From Micropterix aruncella (lineage: Eukaryota > Arthropoda > Insecta > Lepidoptera > Micropterigidae), in assembly GCA_944548615.1 (NCBI GenBank), contig OX155980.1:36648381-36712380 (forward strand): 64,000 nt of DNA. The letters run 5' to 3'. Of this stretch, positions 53,401 through 62,900 are shown piece after piece. The translations under genes were made by a program, and so were the position numbers. How positions within the stretch are numbered: the first letter of the stretch is position 1; every line of letters starts with the position of its first letter. The notes under the pieces are model-generated. The model was given only the letters and a program-made list of their open reading frames with translations. It ran no database searches and had not been told where the DNA came from.

Positions 53401-53898
53401 GACTTCTTTGCAGTAGCTGGCTGCGGACAAGCAGTCGACGGTGCCGGCTTCTGCCTCCACGAAAGGGGAGCCTCCCGGCTCGCCACCGGTTTTTGTTTCT
53501 GTAGCGGTGGAGCGGGTGGAGGCTGAGGCATAGCCTGTGGTTTTGCCGGTTTCCGCGGCGAAGCCCGTGGAGACTGAGTCTGTTCCGGGGCTGGGGCGGT
53601 CTGGGAGCGCTGGGCGCGCGGGGCGCGCGGGGCAGCGGTTCGCGGCTCTGCTTGAGGGGCAGCAGCCGCCGCTCGCGGAGCACCTTGCTGCTGCCTCGTT
53701 GTCTGGCGGATTTCTGCCATGAACGCAGGGCACCTCCTGTTGTTTGCGGGGTGATCCGCCCCGCAGTTGCCGCATGTTGCTTTGACTGTCTTTGGTCTCG
53801 GACAGTTTTTGGCTGCATGCTCCTCGCCGCAGCAGACACAGACTTGCGGCCGGTGACAGTTGTGGCTGCTGTGGCGGAATCGCTGGCATCGATGGCAC
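50470..53898 (-). CDS. Jockey-clade ORF2: endonuclease and reverse transcriptase (unit 1)
   Basis: The frame is open for 1142 codons from an ATG at 53898, but recognisable protein begins only at codon 257 (53130), exactly at the ORF1 stop. The APE-type endonuclease shows WNADG, LLVSETKL, GTAVFVRR, IVAGDLNSKHPAWNS and SDHLPVLLEL. The reverse transcriptase shows KKAPGPDGISSGALK, NYRPISLLPTLAKVFERC, EQYGFRTGHST, AVFLDVEKAFDRVWH, AAGVPQGSCLSPALYGVY, the catalytic LALFADDAMYM and VKYLGVHIDRRL. No RNase H domain follows, as expected for the Jockey clade. All catalytic motifs are present, so the enzyme may be active; it would nick target DNA and copy the element RNA. The first 256 codons overlap ORF1 in the -1 frame and are probably not translated as such. 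Confidence 0.93.
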   Translation of the reverse strand: MPSMPAIPPQQPQLSPAASLCLLRRGACSQKLSETKDSQSNMRQLRGGSPRKQQEVPCVHGRNPPDNEAAARCSASGGCCPSSRAANRCPARPARPALPDRPSPGTDSVSTGFAAETGKTTGYASASTRSTATETKTGGEPGGSPFVEAEAGTVDCLSAASYCKEVKSAALQVADENASTGDEGGREGEHPNTPTPAPRAQPRGCKRNGGRPAVSGKRAACQPGGSKLHRSAHPTAPTGAVVRPTVHSHASCIGRPLRIVHWNADGIKSKLPSVRAFLQEQQVDVLLVSETKLLKFVSVRIPNYIAYRTDNVTTEGRAYRGTAVFVRRTMLHQQIDVPQLDSLYATGIQLRAGGVDLRIFAVYKPPSNRLETGDIDKLLHQTIPTIVAGDLNSKHPAWNSTRANVDGAQLLNHAEKRGFTVAGPEQHTRVPSTPTHSSEVLDVALLHNVTFPYVQEVIYELQSDHLPVLLELQTDVATASHYRERRRIDWTLYEKLLGKAILDYKTPVTAGDIESRVSNLQEAIKTALEASSSTIEAKATRPRLPQRLRDKLREKRRLHRFWAENRCPEAKRRLNKANASLQEELQTYAAESWEEFLDSIGDDMPSIYRLNRRLLSTAEPARPLLDSTGNLHYVADDRATLFADHLEKTFVPHDIEDQEHSKVVHEHLAAEEESPPELGREIPPITPAELQRRIQELKPKKAPGPDGISSGALKRLPRRQLPALAGLLNSCIRLGHFPEKWKTAKVIMLPKPHKDLRQPGNYRPISLLPTLAKVFERCVLARLTPHLAPRNEQYGFRTGHSTTLQLTRVVHRLTESYNKHQHTAAVFLDVEKAFDRVWHEGLRYKLATQTTAPRLLRNVVASFLYGRGFFVAVEGEQSTIRPIAAGVPQGSCLSPALYGVYTNDIPLSAGAELALFADDAMYMATSINIKVAAKKLQQQLDLMPEWLRKWRIVVNAAKSEAIITGSLKVYPEPVKLGGTPVPWKNTVKYLGVHIDRRLNFAHHAKATIAASKSAFYALLPVLRSAAIPAKTRLLMLKMYVRTKLTYAAPAWYHLISASQRSNIQRVLNVGLRKVSGAPWYVRNATLERDFSETESVEEHVKRLARAMYRRADTSPHEHIRQLAPLHTRPPDVRKPYPRSLLD

Positions 53899-54716
53899 TG
53901 TTTGGGGCCCTTTCGTCCCCTCCAGGACTCCACTGTGACCTTTATGTGGTGTAGGTCCGGGAGCTGGAACACCTCGCGCCAGCGATCTGTCTTCCGGAGG
54001 ACGACATGAAAAAGGGGTCGCCGCCCCCCGTGGATCATCTTGACGTATGTGGCCTCAAAGCCATGGGCGGCTAGACCCGAGATGACCTCTTCGGACGTTG
54101 TCGATTCCGGGAGGCCACGTATTGCAATTTTGGCATCCTTCTCAGCCGGCGCGGTGTAGGAGTGCCACGCGATCCTGCCCAGGGAGTGCAGGTAGTCCTG
54201 CACGACGCGGTATTCAGCGTCGTCCGCCGGGCGAAACCGAATACCTCCTTTTATCGGCCCCACGATTGGCGCTCTACCCAGCCTTTCATGAATGGCGTTT
54301 ACGTGGACGCTCCAGTTGTCCAGCTTCTCCACTATGATGGGCTGTGGGCGTGGCGTCGGCTTCGGTGGCTGGGATGACAGCGCGGGAAGCGTCGGTGCGC
54401 GCGGCAGCGGCGAGGGGCTCTTCCTAGCCGCTAATTCAGCATAGGACGGCCCGCTTGCCTGCTCGCAGCGCGCATCCTCGTTGTCTGAAGGCGGCGGCGT
54501 CAGGAGGGCTTCGCAGCAGTCGGGTCCAAACGAGCCGGCCCGACGGCGCTGCGAGTCTCTTTCTAGCTCGGTGTCGGGAGACGCGGGCTCTCTTTCGCGT
54601 TTCTTTGGAGTGGCAGGTAGTAACAGCGGCATATCACGACCTCTAGCTACAGGTGAGCTATAGGCCATGGTAGCTTCGGCTGCGTCGGCGAAAGACTGCA
54701 TTTCCGATATTTTCAC
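53127..54716 (-). CDS. Jockey-clade ORF1: gag-like RNA-binding protein (unit 1)
   Basis: 529 codons. The N-terminal third is low-complexity and rich in Pro, Ser and Arg. Residues about 155-265 match the PRE/C2HC-associated domain found before zinc knuckles in Jockey and telomeric elements of flies (visible words GGIRFRPADDAEYRVVQDYL, AIRGLPESTTSEEV). Three CCHC knuckles follow at 274-287, 293-305 and 315-329 (CHRCQRFRHSSHNC, CVCCGEEHAAKNC, CGNCGADHPANNRRC). The C-terminus is a Pro/Gln/Ala-rich tail. Such proteins coat the element RNA and carry it to the nucleus. The start is the first ATG after the promoter region, with a second ATG five codons later. The stop TAA at 53129-53127 overlaps the first codons of the endonuclease region in another frame. 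Confidence 0.92.
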   Translation of the reverse strand: MKISEMQSFADAAEATMAYSSPVARGRDMPLLLPATPKKREREPASPDTELERDSQRRRAGSFGPDCCEALLTPPPSDNEDARCEQASGPSYAELAARKSPSPLPRAPTLPALSSQPPKPTPRPQPIIVEKLDNWSVHVNAIHERLGRAPIVGPIKGGIRFRPADDAEYRVVQDYLHSLGRIAWHSYTAPAEKDAKIAIRGLPESTTSEEVISGLAAHGFEATYVKMIHGGRRPLFHVVLRKTDRWREVFQLPDLHHIKVTVESWRGRKGPKQCHRCQRFRHSSHNCHRPQVCVCCGEEHAAKNCPRPKTVKATCGNCGADHPANNRRCPAFMAEIRQTTRQQQGAPRAAAAAPQAEPRTAAPRAPRAQRSQTAPAPEQTQSPRASPRKPAKPQAMPQPPPAPPLQKQKPVASREAPLSWRQKPAPSTACPQPATAKKSNRQRSKWPTRTPPQETKVVEKANTPTHRPQPQERSQEAVNVTVADLLFLVSELLANPAEASSIVARTLQRLLGPSSALQCTAMPPASAGH

Positions 54717-54948
54717 TTATAAAGTAAAAAATATAAAAGTCCACAGCTAGTACACAAAACTCGTATTTCTACTAATTACGCGCACGAACTGGTCGCTTAG
54801 GCGAACCGGAGATTCACTAGACGGCACGGAGAATGCACAGAACAGGCTGGAGCAAAGCTGCACAGCGAGAACTCGCGGCGGCAATATTCAGCGCGGGCGG
54901 CGGAGCGGAGCAGGCGACCGTTCGGGACGGACGCCGGGCACTGAATGT
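54717..54948 (-). promoter_or_regulatory. 5' UTR and likely internal promoter of unit 1
   Basis: On the - strand the element starts about ACATTCAGTGCC. TCAGT at 54944-54940 is an arthropod initiator match placed only a few bases from the 5' end. That is where Jockey-type elements keep their internal RNA polymerase II start, so that the full element is copied. GGTCG, matching the downstream promoter element consensus, lies at about +24 to +28, slightly closer than the canonical +28. There is no TATA box. Confidence 0.55.
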
Positions 54949-55226
54949 GTGATTTGGTATCAAATCAAATCAAATCAAATATCTGTCGACGGGCCTTGCT
55001 AGAGGCCCGTGACATCTTCCACTAGGCATTTTACCTTTTCGTGGGGTTTCACGTGAGCCGGGCCATTGGCCCGGCTTTCTGGAATGGCGTCACAGGGCTT
55101 TGTGCCCTGTGGCAAGACTCATTGTTATGTGCTTAGGCACCTTATCGTGAAGGATTGTGACGGGAGGTGGTAATGACATCTTTTGTGGCAAGGCTGCTGT
55201 GCTGCGATACCCGCGCTGGTGGTCCG

Positions 55227-58200
55227 CTAATCAAGCAGACTGCGCGGGTACGGCTTCCGGACATCTGGTGGCCTGGTGTGCAGAGGAGCGAGCTGGCGGA
55301 TGTGCTCGTGAGGCGAGGTGTCGGCCCTGCGGTACATGGCGCGCGCGAGGCGCTTTACGTGTTCCTCCACGGACTCTGTTTCGCTAAAATCGCGTTCCAG
55401 GGTCGCATTTCGGACGTACCAAGGGGCTCCCGACACTTTTCTTAGCCCCACGTTCAGCACTCGCTGGATGTTACTCCGCTGCGATGCCGAGATGAGGTGG
55501 TACCAGGCCGGTGCCGCGTACGTGAGTTTCGTCCTCACGTACATCTTCAGCATCAGCAGACGTGTCTTCGCCGGGATCGCGGCCGAACGGAGAACGGGCA
55601 GCAGCGCGTAGAAGGCGGATTTCGAAGCGGCAATTGTTGCTTTCGCGTGGTGCGCAAAGTTAAGGCGACGGTCGATATGCACCCCGAGGTACTTGACCGT
55701 GTTCTTCCACGGTACCGGGGTGCCGCCGAGTTTCACCGGCTCCGGGTAAACTTTGAGTGAGCCGGTGATGATCGCTTCGGACTTAGCCGCGTTAACGACA
55801 ATCCGCCATTTCCTTAGCCATTCTGGCATAAGGTCTAGTTGCTGCTGCAGTTTCTTGGCCGCGACCTTGATGTTAATTGATGTTGCCATATACATCGCGT
55901 CGTCCGCGAATAGCGCCAGCTCCGCGCCGGCGCTGAGCGGTATGTCATTTGTGTAGACACCGTATAGCGCCGGCGATAGGCAGCTTCCCTGCGGGACTCC
56001 CGCCGCGATGGGACGAATTGTGGACTGCTCGCCCTCCACCGCGACGAAGAACCCTCTTCCGTAGAGGAAGGAAGCCACCACGTTACGGAGCAGGCGCGGT
56101 GCCGTGGTCTGTGTCGCCAGCTTGTAGCGGAGGCCCTCGTGCCAGACTCGGTCGAACGCCTTTTCTACGTCCAGGAAGACGGCTGCCGTATGCTGGTGCT
56201 TATTGTAGGATTCCGTCAGGCGATGTACTACCCGCGTGAGTTGCAGGGTAGTCGAGTGGCCCGTACGGAATCCATACTGCTCGTTGCGCGGGGCGAGGTG
56301 CGGCGTTAGTCGCGCCAGCACGCATCGCTCGAAGACCTTCGCGAGGGTAGGCAGCAGCGAGATCGGGCGGTAGTTGCCCGGTTGCCGCAGGTCTTTGTGA
56401 GGTTTCGGCAGCATTATCACCTTAGCCGTCTTCCACTTCTCTGGAAAATGACCGAGTCTGATGCAGGAGTTTAGCAGCCCTGCGAGAGCCGGCAGCTGGC
56501 GACGCGGAAGCCTCTTCAGCGCGCCGCTACTGATGCCGTCGGGGCCGGGTGCCTTCTTCGGCTTGAGTTCCTGGATTCGACGCTGGAGCTCAGCCGGAGT
56601 TATCGGCGGGATCTCTCTGCCGAGCTCCGGTGGCGACTCCTCCTCCGCAGCTAGGTGCTCGTGGACCACCTTGGAGTGCTCCTGGTCTTCTATGTCGTGC
56701 GGGACGAAGGTCTTCTCCAGGTGGTCCGCGAAGAGAGTCGCTCTGTCGTCGGCGACATAGTGGAGGTTCCCGGTCGAATCCAGTAGTGGCCGCGCTGGTT
56801 CAGCCGTACTCAGCAGGCGACGATTCAGCCTGTATATAGATGGCATGTCGTCGCCTATCGAGTCGAGGAATTCCTCCCACGACTCGGCTGCGTACGTCTG
56901 CAGTTCCTCTTGCAAGCTAGCGTTCGCTTTGTTTAAGCGGCGCTTAGCTTCCGGACACCGATTTTCGGCCCAGAAGCGATGCAAGCGCCGCTTCTCCCGC
57001 AGCTTGTCTCGCAGTCGTTGCGGGAGGCGGGGACGTGTCGCTTTCGCCTCTATCGTCGAGGAGCTGGCTTCCAGCGCGGTCTTGATGGCCTCCTGAAGGT
57101 TGGACACCCGGCTCTCAATATCTCCGGCGGTGACCGGTGTCTTATAATCTAGGATTGCCTTACCAAGCAGCTTTTCGTATAGTGTCCAGTCAATACGGCG
57201 GCGCTCTCTATAGTGACTCGCTGTAGCAACGTCGGTCTGTAGTTCTAGGAGAACCGGCAGGTGATCCGACTGGAGTTCATAGATGACTTCCTGCACATAG
57301 GGAAATGTCACGTTGTGCAGGAGGGCGACATCGAGTACCTCTGACGAGTGTGTTGGCGTGCTCGGAACACGTGTGTGTTGTTCCGGTCCGGCGACCGTGA
57401 AGCCTCTTTTCTCGGCGTGGTTAAGCAATTGCGCGCCATCGACGTTGGCGCGCGTCGAGTTCCACGCCGGATGCTTGCTGTTCAGGTCGCCGGCTACAAT
57501 CGTAGGTATCGTCTGGTGTAGGAGTTTGTCGATGTCGCCAGTCTCCAGTCGGTTGCTGGGCGGTTTGTAAACTGCAAAAATCCGCAAGTCTACTCCGCCT
57601 GCTCTTAGCTGAATTCCCGTTGCGTACAGCGAGTCTAGCTGCGGCACGTCGATTTGCTGGTGGAGCATCGTCCTCCTCACAAAGACGGCGGTGCCCCTGT
57701 ACGCGCGACCTTCTGTTGTCACGTTGTCCGTCCGGTACGCGATGTAGTTGGGTATGCGCACCGAGACGAACTTCAGGAGCTTTGTCTCCGATACGAGGAG
57801 GACGTCGACCTGCTGTTCCTGCAGGAAGGCTCGCACCGACGGAAGCTTGCTTTTGATGCCATCCGCATTCCAATGCACTATTCTTAGTGGCCTGCCGATG
57901 CAGGAGGCATGGCTGTGCACTGTAGGGCGGACGACGGCCCCAGTAGGCGCTGTAGGGTGCGCGCTACGATGGAGCTTGCTTCCGCCGGGTTGGCAAGCAG
58001 CTCGCTTACCAGAAACAGCAGGTCTGCCACCGTTACGTTTACAGCCTCTTGGCTGCGCTCTTGGGGCTGGGGTCGGTGTGTTGGGGTGTTCGCCTTCTCG
58101 ACCACCTTCGTCTCCTGTGGAGGCGTTCTCGTCGGCCACTTGGAGCGCTGCCGATTTGACTTCTTTGCAGTAGCTGGCTGCGGACAAGCAGTCGACGGTG

Positions 58201-58655
58201 CCGGCTTCTGCCTCCACGAAAGGGGAGCCTCCCGGCTCGCCACCGGTTTTTGTTTCTGTAGCGGTGGAGCGGGTGGAGGCTGAGGCATAGCCTGTGGTTT
58301 TGCCGGTTTCCGCGGCGAAGCCCGTGGAGACTGAGTCTGTTCCGGGGCTGGGGCGGTCTGGGAGCGCTGGGCGCGCGGGGCGCGCGGGGCAGCGGTTCGC
58401 GGCTCTGCTTGAGGGGCAGCAGCCGCCGCTCGCGGAGCACCTTGCTGCTGCCTCGTTGTCTGGCGGATTTCTGCCATGAACGCAGGGCACCTCCTGTTGT
58501 TTGCGGGGTGATCCGCCCCGCAGTTGCCGCATGTTGCTTTGACTGTCTTTGGTCTCGGACAGTTTTTGGCTGCATGCTCCTCGCCGCAGCAGACACAGAC
58601 TTGCGGCCGGTGACAGTTGTGGCTGCTGTGGCGGAATCGCTGGCATCGATGGCAC
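55227..58655 (-). CDS. Jockey-clade ORF2: endonuclease and reverse transcriptase (unit 2)
   Basis: The translation given for this unit is the same length as in unit 1, with the same endonuclease and RT motifs. The recognisable part begins at about 57887, at the ORF1 stop. The few base differences found in this region, such as C at 55860 against A in unit 1 and those near 55250-55270, appear silent or fall beyond the stop. The retained frame in three copies argues for recent spread or strong constraint. Confidence 0.93.
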   Translation of the reverse strand: MPSMPAIPPQQPQLSPAASLCLLRRGACSQKLSETKDSQSNMRQLRGGSPRKQQEVPCVHGRNPPDNEAAARCSASGGCCPSSRAANRCPARPARPALPDRPSPGTDSVSTGFAAETGKTTGYASASTRSTATETKTGGEPGGSPFVEAEAGTVDCLSAASYCKEVKSAALQVADENASTGDEGGREGEHPNTPTPAPRAQPRGCKRNGGRPAVSGKRAACQPGGSKLHRSAHPTAPTGAVVRPTVHSHASCIGRPLRIVHWNADGIKSKLPSVRAFLQEQQVDVLLVSETKLLKFVSVRIPNYIAYRTDNVTTEGRAYRGTAVFVRRTMLHQQIDVPQLDSLYATGIQLRAGGVDLRIFAVYKPPSNRLETGDIDKLLHQTIPTIVAGDLNSKHPAWNSTRANVDGAQLLNHAEKRGFTVAGPEQHTRVPSTPTHSSEVLDVALLHNVTFPYVQEVIYELQSDHLPVLLELQTDVATASHYRERRRIDWTLYEKLLGKAILDYKTPVTAGDIESRVSNLQEAIKTALEASSSTIEAKATRPRLPQRLRDKLREKRRLHRFWAENRCPEAKRRLNKANASLQEELQTYAAESWEEFLDSIGDDMPSIYRLNRRLLSTAEPARPLLDSTGNLHYVADDRATLFADHLEKTFVPHDIEDQEHSKVVHEHLAAEEESPPELGREIPPITPAELQRRIQELKPKKAPGPDGISSGALKRLPRRQLPALAGLLNSCIRLGHFPEKWKTAKVIMLPKPHKDLRQPGNYRPISLLPTLAKVFERCVLARLTPHLAPRNEQYGFRTGHSTTLQLTRVVHRLTESYNKHQHTAAVFLDVEKAFDRVWHEGLRYKLATQTTAPRLLRNVVASFLYGRGFFVAVEGEQSTIRPIAAGVPQGSCLSPALYGVYTNDIPLSAGAELALFADDAMYMATSINIKVAAKKLQQQLDLMPEWLRKWRIVVNAAKSEAIITGSLKVYPEPVKLGGTPVPWKNTVKYLGVHIDRRLNFAHHAKATIAASKSAFYALLPVLRSAAIPAKTRLLMLKMYVRTKLTYAAPAWYHLISASQRSNIQRVLNVGLRKVSGAPWYVRNATLERDFSETESVEEHVKRLARAMYRRADTSPHEHIRQLAPLHTRPPDVRKPYPRSLLD

Positions 58656-59473
58656 TGTTTGGGGCCCTTTCGTCCCCTCCAGGACTCCACTGTGACCTTT
58701 ATGTGGTGTAGGTCCGGGAGCTGGAACACCTCGCGCCAGCGATCTGTCTTCCGGAGGACGACATGAAAAAGGGGTCGCCGCCCCCCGTGGATCATCTTGA
58801 CGTATGTGGCCTCAAAGCCATGGGCGGCTAGACCCGAGATGACCTCTTCGGACGTTGTCGATTCCGGGAGGCCACGTATTGCAATTTTGGCATCCTTCTC
58901 AGCCGGCGCGGTGTAGGAGTGCCACGCGATCCTGCCCAGGGAGTGCAGGTAGTCCTGCACGACGCGGTATTCAGCGTCGTCCGCCGGGCGAAACCGAATA
59001 CCTCCTTTTATCGGCCCCACGATTGGCGCTCTACCCAGCCTTTCATGAATGGCGTTTACGTGGACGCTCCAGTTGTCCAGCTTCTCCACTATGATGGGCT
59101 GTGGGCGTGGCGTCGGCTTCGGTGGCTGGGATGACAGCGCGGGAAGCGTCGGTGCGCGCGGCAGCGGCGAGGGGCTCTTCCTAGCCGCTAATTCAGCATA
59201 GGACGGCCCGCTTGCCTGCTCGCAGCGCGCATCCTCGTTGTCTGAAGGCGGCGGCGTCAGGAGGGCTTCGCAGCAGTCGGGTCCAAACGAGCCGGCCCGA
59301 CGGCGCTGCGAGTCTCTTTCTAGCTCGGTGTCGGGAGACGCGGGCTCTCTTTCGCGTTTCTTTGGAGTGGCAGGTAGTAACAGCGGCATATCACGACCTC
59401 TAGCTACAGGTGAGCTATAGGCCATGGTAGCTTCGGCTGCGTCGGCGAAAGACTGCATTTCCGATATTTTCAC
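57884..59473 (-). CDS. Jockey-clade ORF1: gag-like protein (unit 2)
   Basis: 529 codons, same reading as in unit 1, with the PRE-type domain and three CCHC knuckles. It overlaps the open upstream extension of ORF2 by 772 bases in the -1 frame. No inactivating change was seen. Confidence 0.92.
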   Translation of the reverse strand: MKISEMQSFADAAEATMAYSSPVARGRDMPLLLPATPKKREREPASPDTELERDSQRRRAGSFGPDCCEALLTPPPSDNEDARCEQASGPSYAELAARKSPSPLPRAPTLPALSSQPPKPTPRPQPIIVEKLDNWSVHVNAIHERLGRAPIVGPIKGGIRFRPADDAEYRVVQDYLHSLGRIAWHSYTAPAEKDAKIAIRGLPESTTSEEVISGLAAHGFEATYVKMIHGGRRPLFHVVLRKTDRWREVFQLPDLHHIKVTVESWRGRKGPKQCHRCQRFRHSSHNCHRPQVCVCCGEEHAAKNCPRPKTVKATCGNCGADHPANNRRCPAFMAEIRQTTRQQQGAPRAAAAAPQAEPRTAAPRAPRAQRSQTAPAPEQTQSPRASPRKPAKPQAMPQPPPAPPLQKQKPVASREAPLSWRQKPAPSTACPQPATAKKSNRQRSKWPTRTPPQETKVVEKANTPTHRPQPQERSQEAVNVTVADLLFLVSELLANPAEASSIVARTLQRLLGPSSALQCTAMPPASAGH

Positions 59474-59705
59474 TTATAAAGTAAAAAATATAAAAGTCCA
59501 CAGCTAGTACACAAAACTCGTATTTCTACTAATTACGCGCACGAACTGGTCGCTTAGGCGAACCGGAGATTCACTAGACGGCACGGAGAATGCACAGAAC
59601 AGGCTGGAGCAAAGCTGCACAGCGAGAACTCGCGGCGGCAATATTCAGCGCGGGCGGCGGAGCGGAGCAGGCGACCGTTCGGGACGGACGCCGGGCACTG
59701 AATGT
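59474..59705 (-). promoter_or_regulatory. 5' UTR and likely internal promoter of unit 2
   Basis: Same TCAGT initiator (59701-59697) and downstream GGTCG as in unit 1. Immediately upstream on the - strand lies the 3' end of unit 3. In an array like this, unit 3's 3' end could also influence transcription of unit 2, as described for HeT-A (inference). Confidence 0.5.
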
Positions 59706-59984
59706 GTGATTTGGTATCAAATCAAATCAAATCAAATATCTGTCGACGGGCCTTGCTAGAGGCCCGTGACATCTTCCACTAGGCATTTTACCTTTTCGTG
59801 GGGTTTCACGTGAGCCGGGCCCATTGGCCCGGCTTTCTGGAATGGCGTCACAGGGCTTTGTGCCCTGTGGCAAGACTCATTGTTATGTGCTTAGGCACCT
59901 TATCGTGAAGGATTGTGACGGGAGGTGGTAATGACATCTTTTGTGGCAAGGCTGCTGTGCTGCGATACCCGCGCTGGTGGTCCG

Positions 59985-62900
59985 CTAATCAAGCAGACTG
60001 CGCGGGTACGGCTTCCGGACATCTGGTGGCCTGGTGTGCAGAGGAGCGAGCTGGCGTATGTGCTCGTGAGGCGAGGTGTCGGCCCTGCGGTACATGGCGC
60101 GCGCGAGGCGCTTTACGTGTTCCTCCACGGACTCTGTTTCGCTAAAATCGCGTTCCAGGGTCGCATTTCGGACGTACCAAGGGGCTCCCGACACTTTTCT
60201 TAGCCCCACGTTCAGCACTCGCTGGATGTTACTCCGCTGCGATGCCGAGATGAGGTGGTACCAGGCCGGTGCCGCGTACGTGAGTTTCGTCCTCACGTAC
60301 ATCTTCAGCATCAGCAGACGTGTCTTCGCCGGGATCGCGGCCGAACGGAGAACGGGCAGCAGCGCGTAGAAGGCGGATTTCGAAGCGGCAATTGTTGCTT
60401 TCGCGTGGTGCGCAAAGTTAAGGCGACGGTCGATATGCACCCCGAGGTACTTGACCGTGTTCTTCCACGGTACCGGGGTGCCGCCGAGTTTCACCGGCTC
60501 CGGGTAAACTTTGAGTGAGCCGGTGATGATCGCTTCGGACTTAGCCGCGTTAACGACAATCCGCCATTTCCTTAGCCATTCTGGCATAAGGTCTAGTTGC
60601 TGCTGCAGTTTCTTGGCCGCGACCTTGATGTTAATTGATGTTGCCATATACATCGCGTCGTCCGCGAATAGCGCCAGCTCCGCGCCGGCGCTGAGCGGTA
60701 TGTCATTTGTGTAGACACCGTATAGCGCCGGCGATAGGCAGCTTCCCTGCGGGACTCCCGCCGCGATGGGACGAATTGTGGACTGCTCGCCCTCCACCGC
60801 GACGAAGAACCCTCTTCCGTAGAGGAAGGAAGCCACCACGTTACGGAGCAGGCGCGGTGCCGTGGTCTGTGTCGCCAGCTTGTAGCGGAGGCCCTCGTGC
60901 CAGACTCGGTCGAACGCCTTTTCTACGTCCAGGAAGACGGCTGCCGTATGCTGGTGCTTATTGTAGGATTCCGTCAGGCGATGTACTACCCGCGTGAGTT
61001 GCAGGGTAGTCGAGTGGCCCGTACGGAATCCATACTGCTCGTTGCGCGGGGCGAGGTGCGGCGTTAGTCGCGCCAGCACGCATCGCTCGAAGACCTTCGC
61101 GAGGGTAGGCAGCAGCGAGATCGGGCGGTAGTTGCCCGGTTGCCGCAGGTCTTTGTGAGGTTTCGGCAGCATTATCACCTTAGCCGTCTTCCACTTCTCT
61201 GGAAAATGACCGAGTCTGATGCAGGAGTTTAGCAGCCCTGCGAGAGCCGGCAGCTGGCGACGCGGAAGCCTCTTCAGCGCGCCGCTACTGATGCCGTCGG
61301 GGCCGGGTGCCTTCTTCGGCTTGAGTTCCTGGATTCGACGCTGGAGCTCAGCCGGAGTTATCGGCGGGATCTCTCTGCCGAGCTCCGGTGGCGACTCCTC
61401 CTCCGCAGCTAGGTGCTCGTGGACCACCTTGGAGTGCTCCTGGTCTTCTATGTCGTGCGGGACGAAGGTCTTCTCCAGGTGGTCCGCGAAGAGAGTCGCT
61501 CTGTCGTCGGCGACATAGTGGAGGTTCCCGGTCGAATCCAGTAGTGGCCGCGCTGGTTCAGCCGTACTCAGCAGGCGACGATTCAGCCTGTATATAGATG
61601 GCATGTCGTCGCCTATCGAGTCGAGGAATTCCTCCCACGACTCGGCTGCGTACGTCTGCAGTTCCTCTTGCAAGCTAGCGTTCGCTTTGTTTAAGCGGCG
61701 CTTAGCTTCCGGACACCGATTTTCGGCCCAGAAGCGATGCAAGCGCCGCTTCTCCCGCAGCTTGTCTCGCAGTCGTTGCGGGAGGCGGGGACGTGTCGCT
61801 TTCGCCTCTATCGTCGAGGAGCTGGCTTCCAGCGCGGTCTTGATGGCCTCCTGAAGGTTGGACACCCGGCTCTCAATATCTCCGGCGGTGACCGGTGTCT
61901 TATAATCTAGGATTGCCTTACCAAGCAGCTTTTCGTATAGTGTCCAGTCAATACGGCGGCGCTCTCTATAGTGACTCGCTGTAGCAACGTCGGTCTGTAG
62001 TTCTAGGAGAACCGGCAGGTGATCCGACTGGAGTTCATAGATGACTTCCTGCACATAGGGAAATGTCACGTTGTGCAGGAGGGCGACATCGAGTACCTCT
62101 GACGAGTGTGTTGGCGTGCTCGGAACACGTGTGTGTTGTTCCGGTCCGGCGACCGTGAAGCCTCTTTTCTCGGCGTGGTTAAGCAATTGCGCGCCATCGA
62201 CGTTGGCGCGCGTCGAGTTCCACGCCGGATGCTTGCTGTTCAGGTCGCCGGCTACAATCGTAGGTATCGTCTGGTGTAGGAGTTTGTCGATGTCGCCAGT
62301 CTCCAGTCGGTTGCTGGGCGGTTTGTAAACTGCAAAAATCCGCAAGTCTACTCCGCCTGCTCTTAGCTGAATTCCCGTTGCGTACAGCGAGTCTAGCTGC
62401 GGCACGTCGATTTGCTGGTGGAGCATCGTCCTCCTCACAAAGACGGCGGTGCCCCTGTACGCGCGACCTTCTGTTGTCACGTTGTCCGTCCGGTACGCGA
62501 TGTAGTTGGGTATGCGCACCGAGACGAACTTCAGGAGCTTTGTCTCCGATACGAGGAGGACGTCGACCTGCTGTTCCTGCAGGAAGGCTCGCACCGACGG
62601 AAGCTTGCTTTTGATGCCATCCGCATTCCAATGCACTATTCTTAGTGGCCTGCCGATGCAGGAGGCATGGCTGTGCACTGTAGGGCGGACGACGGCCCCA
62701 GTAGGCGCTGTAGGGTGCGCGCTACGATGGAGCTTGCTTCCGCCGGGTTGGCAAGCAGCTCGCTTACCAGAAACAGCAGGTCTGCCACCGTTACGTTTAC
62801 AGCCTCTTGGCTGCGCTCTTGGGGCTGGGGTCGGTGTGTTGGGGTGTTCGCCTTCTCGACCACCTTCGTCTCCTGTGGAGGCGTTCTCGTCGGCCACTTG

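Larger units (their letters stand above)
50201..54948 (-). mobile_element. Jockey-clade non-LTR retrotransposon, tandem unit 1 (full length)
   Basis: Transcribed from 54948 towards 50201. It has a 5' UTR of about 230 bp, ORF1, ORF2, and a 3' UTR of about 270 bp ending in a short TTTGA-type repeat (two copies here, four in units 2 and 3). Both ORFs are intact. It differs from units 2 and 3 at only a handful of bases, for example A at 50491 where both others have G. There is no poly(A) tail and no visible target duplication. Its 5' end abuts the 3' end of unit 2 without spacer. The GC-rich composition contrasts with the AT-rich host sequence to the left. Confidence 0.95.
54949..59705 (-). mobile_element. 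Jockey-clade non-LTR retrotransposon, tandem unit 2 (full length)
   Basis: 4757 bp, near-identical to unit 1. The 3' end at 54949 directly joins the 5' end of unit 1, and the 5' end at 59705 joins the 3' end of unit 3. Four TTTGA-type tail repeats are present. One C is missing in the second 3' UTR hairpin (near 55063) compared with units 1 and 3. Both ORFs are intact. Confidence 0.95.

Noticed and set aside
53282..53839. 185-codon - strand frame inside ORF1, third frame
   Set aside because: Arg/Pro/Ser-rich shadow of ORF1 and of the ORF2 upstream extension; no conserved domain seen.
50400..54700. Many + strand open frames of 60-141 codons across the array
   Set aside because: They are antisense shadows of the GC-rich ORF1 and ORF2, repeated identically in each unit.
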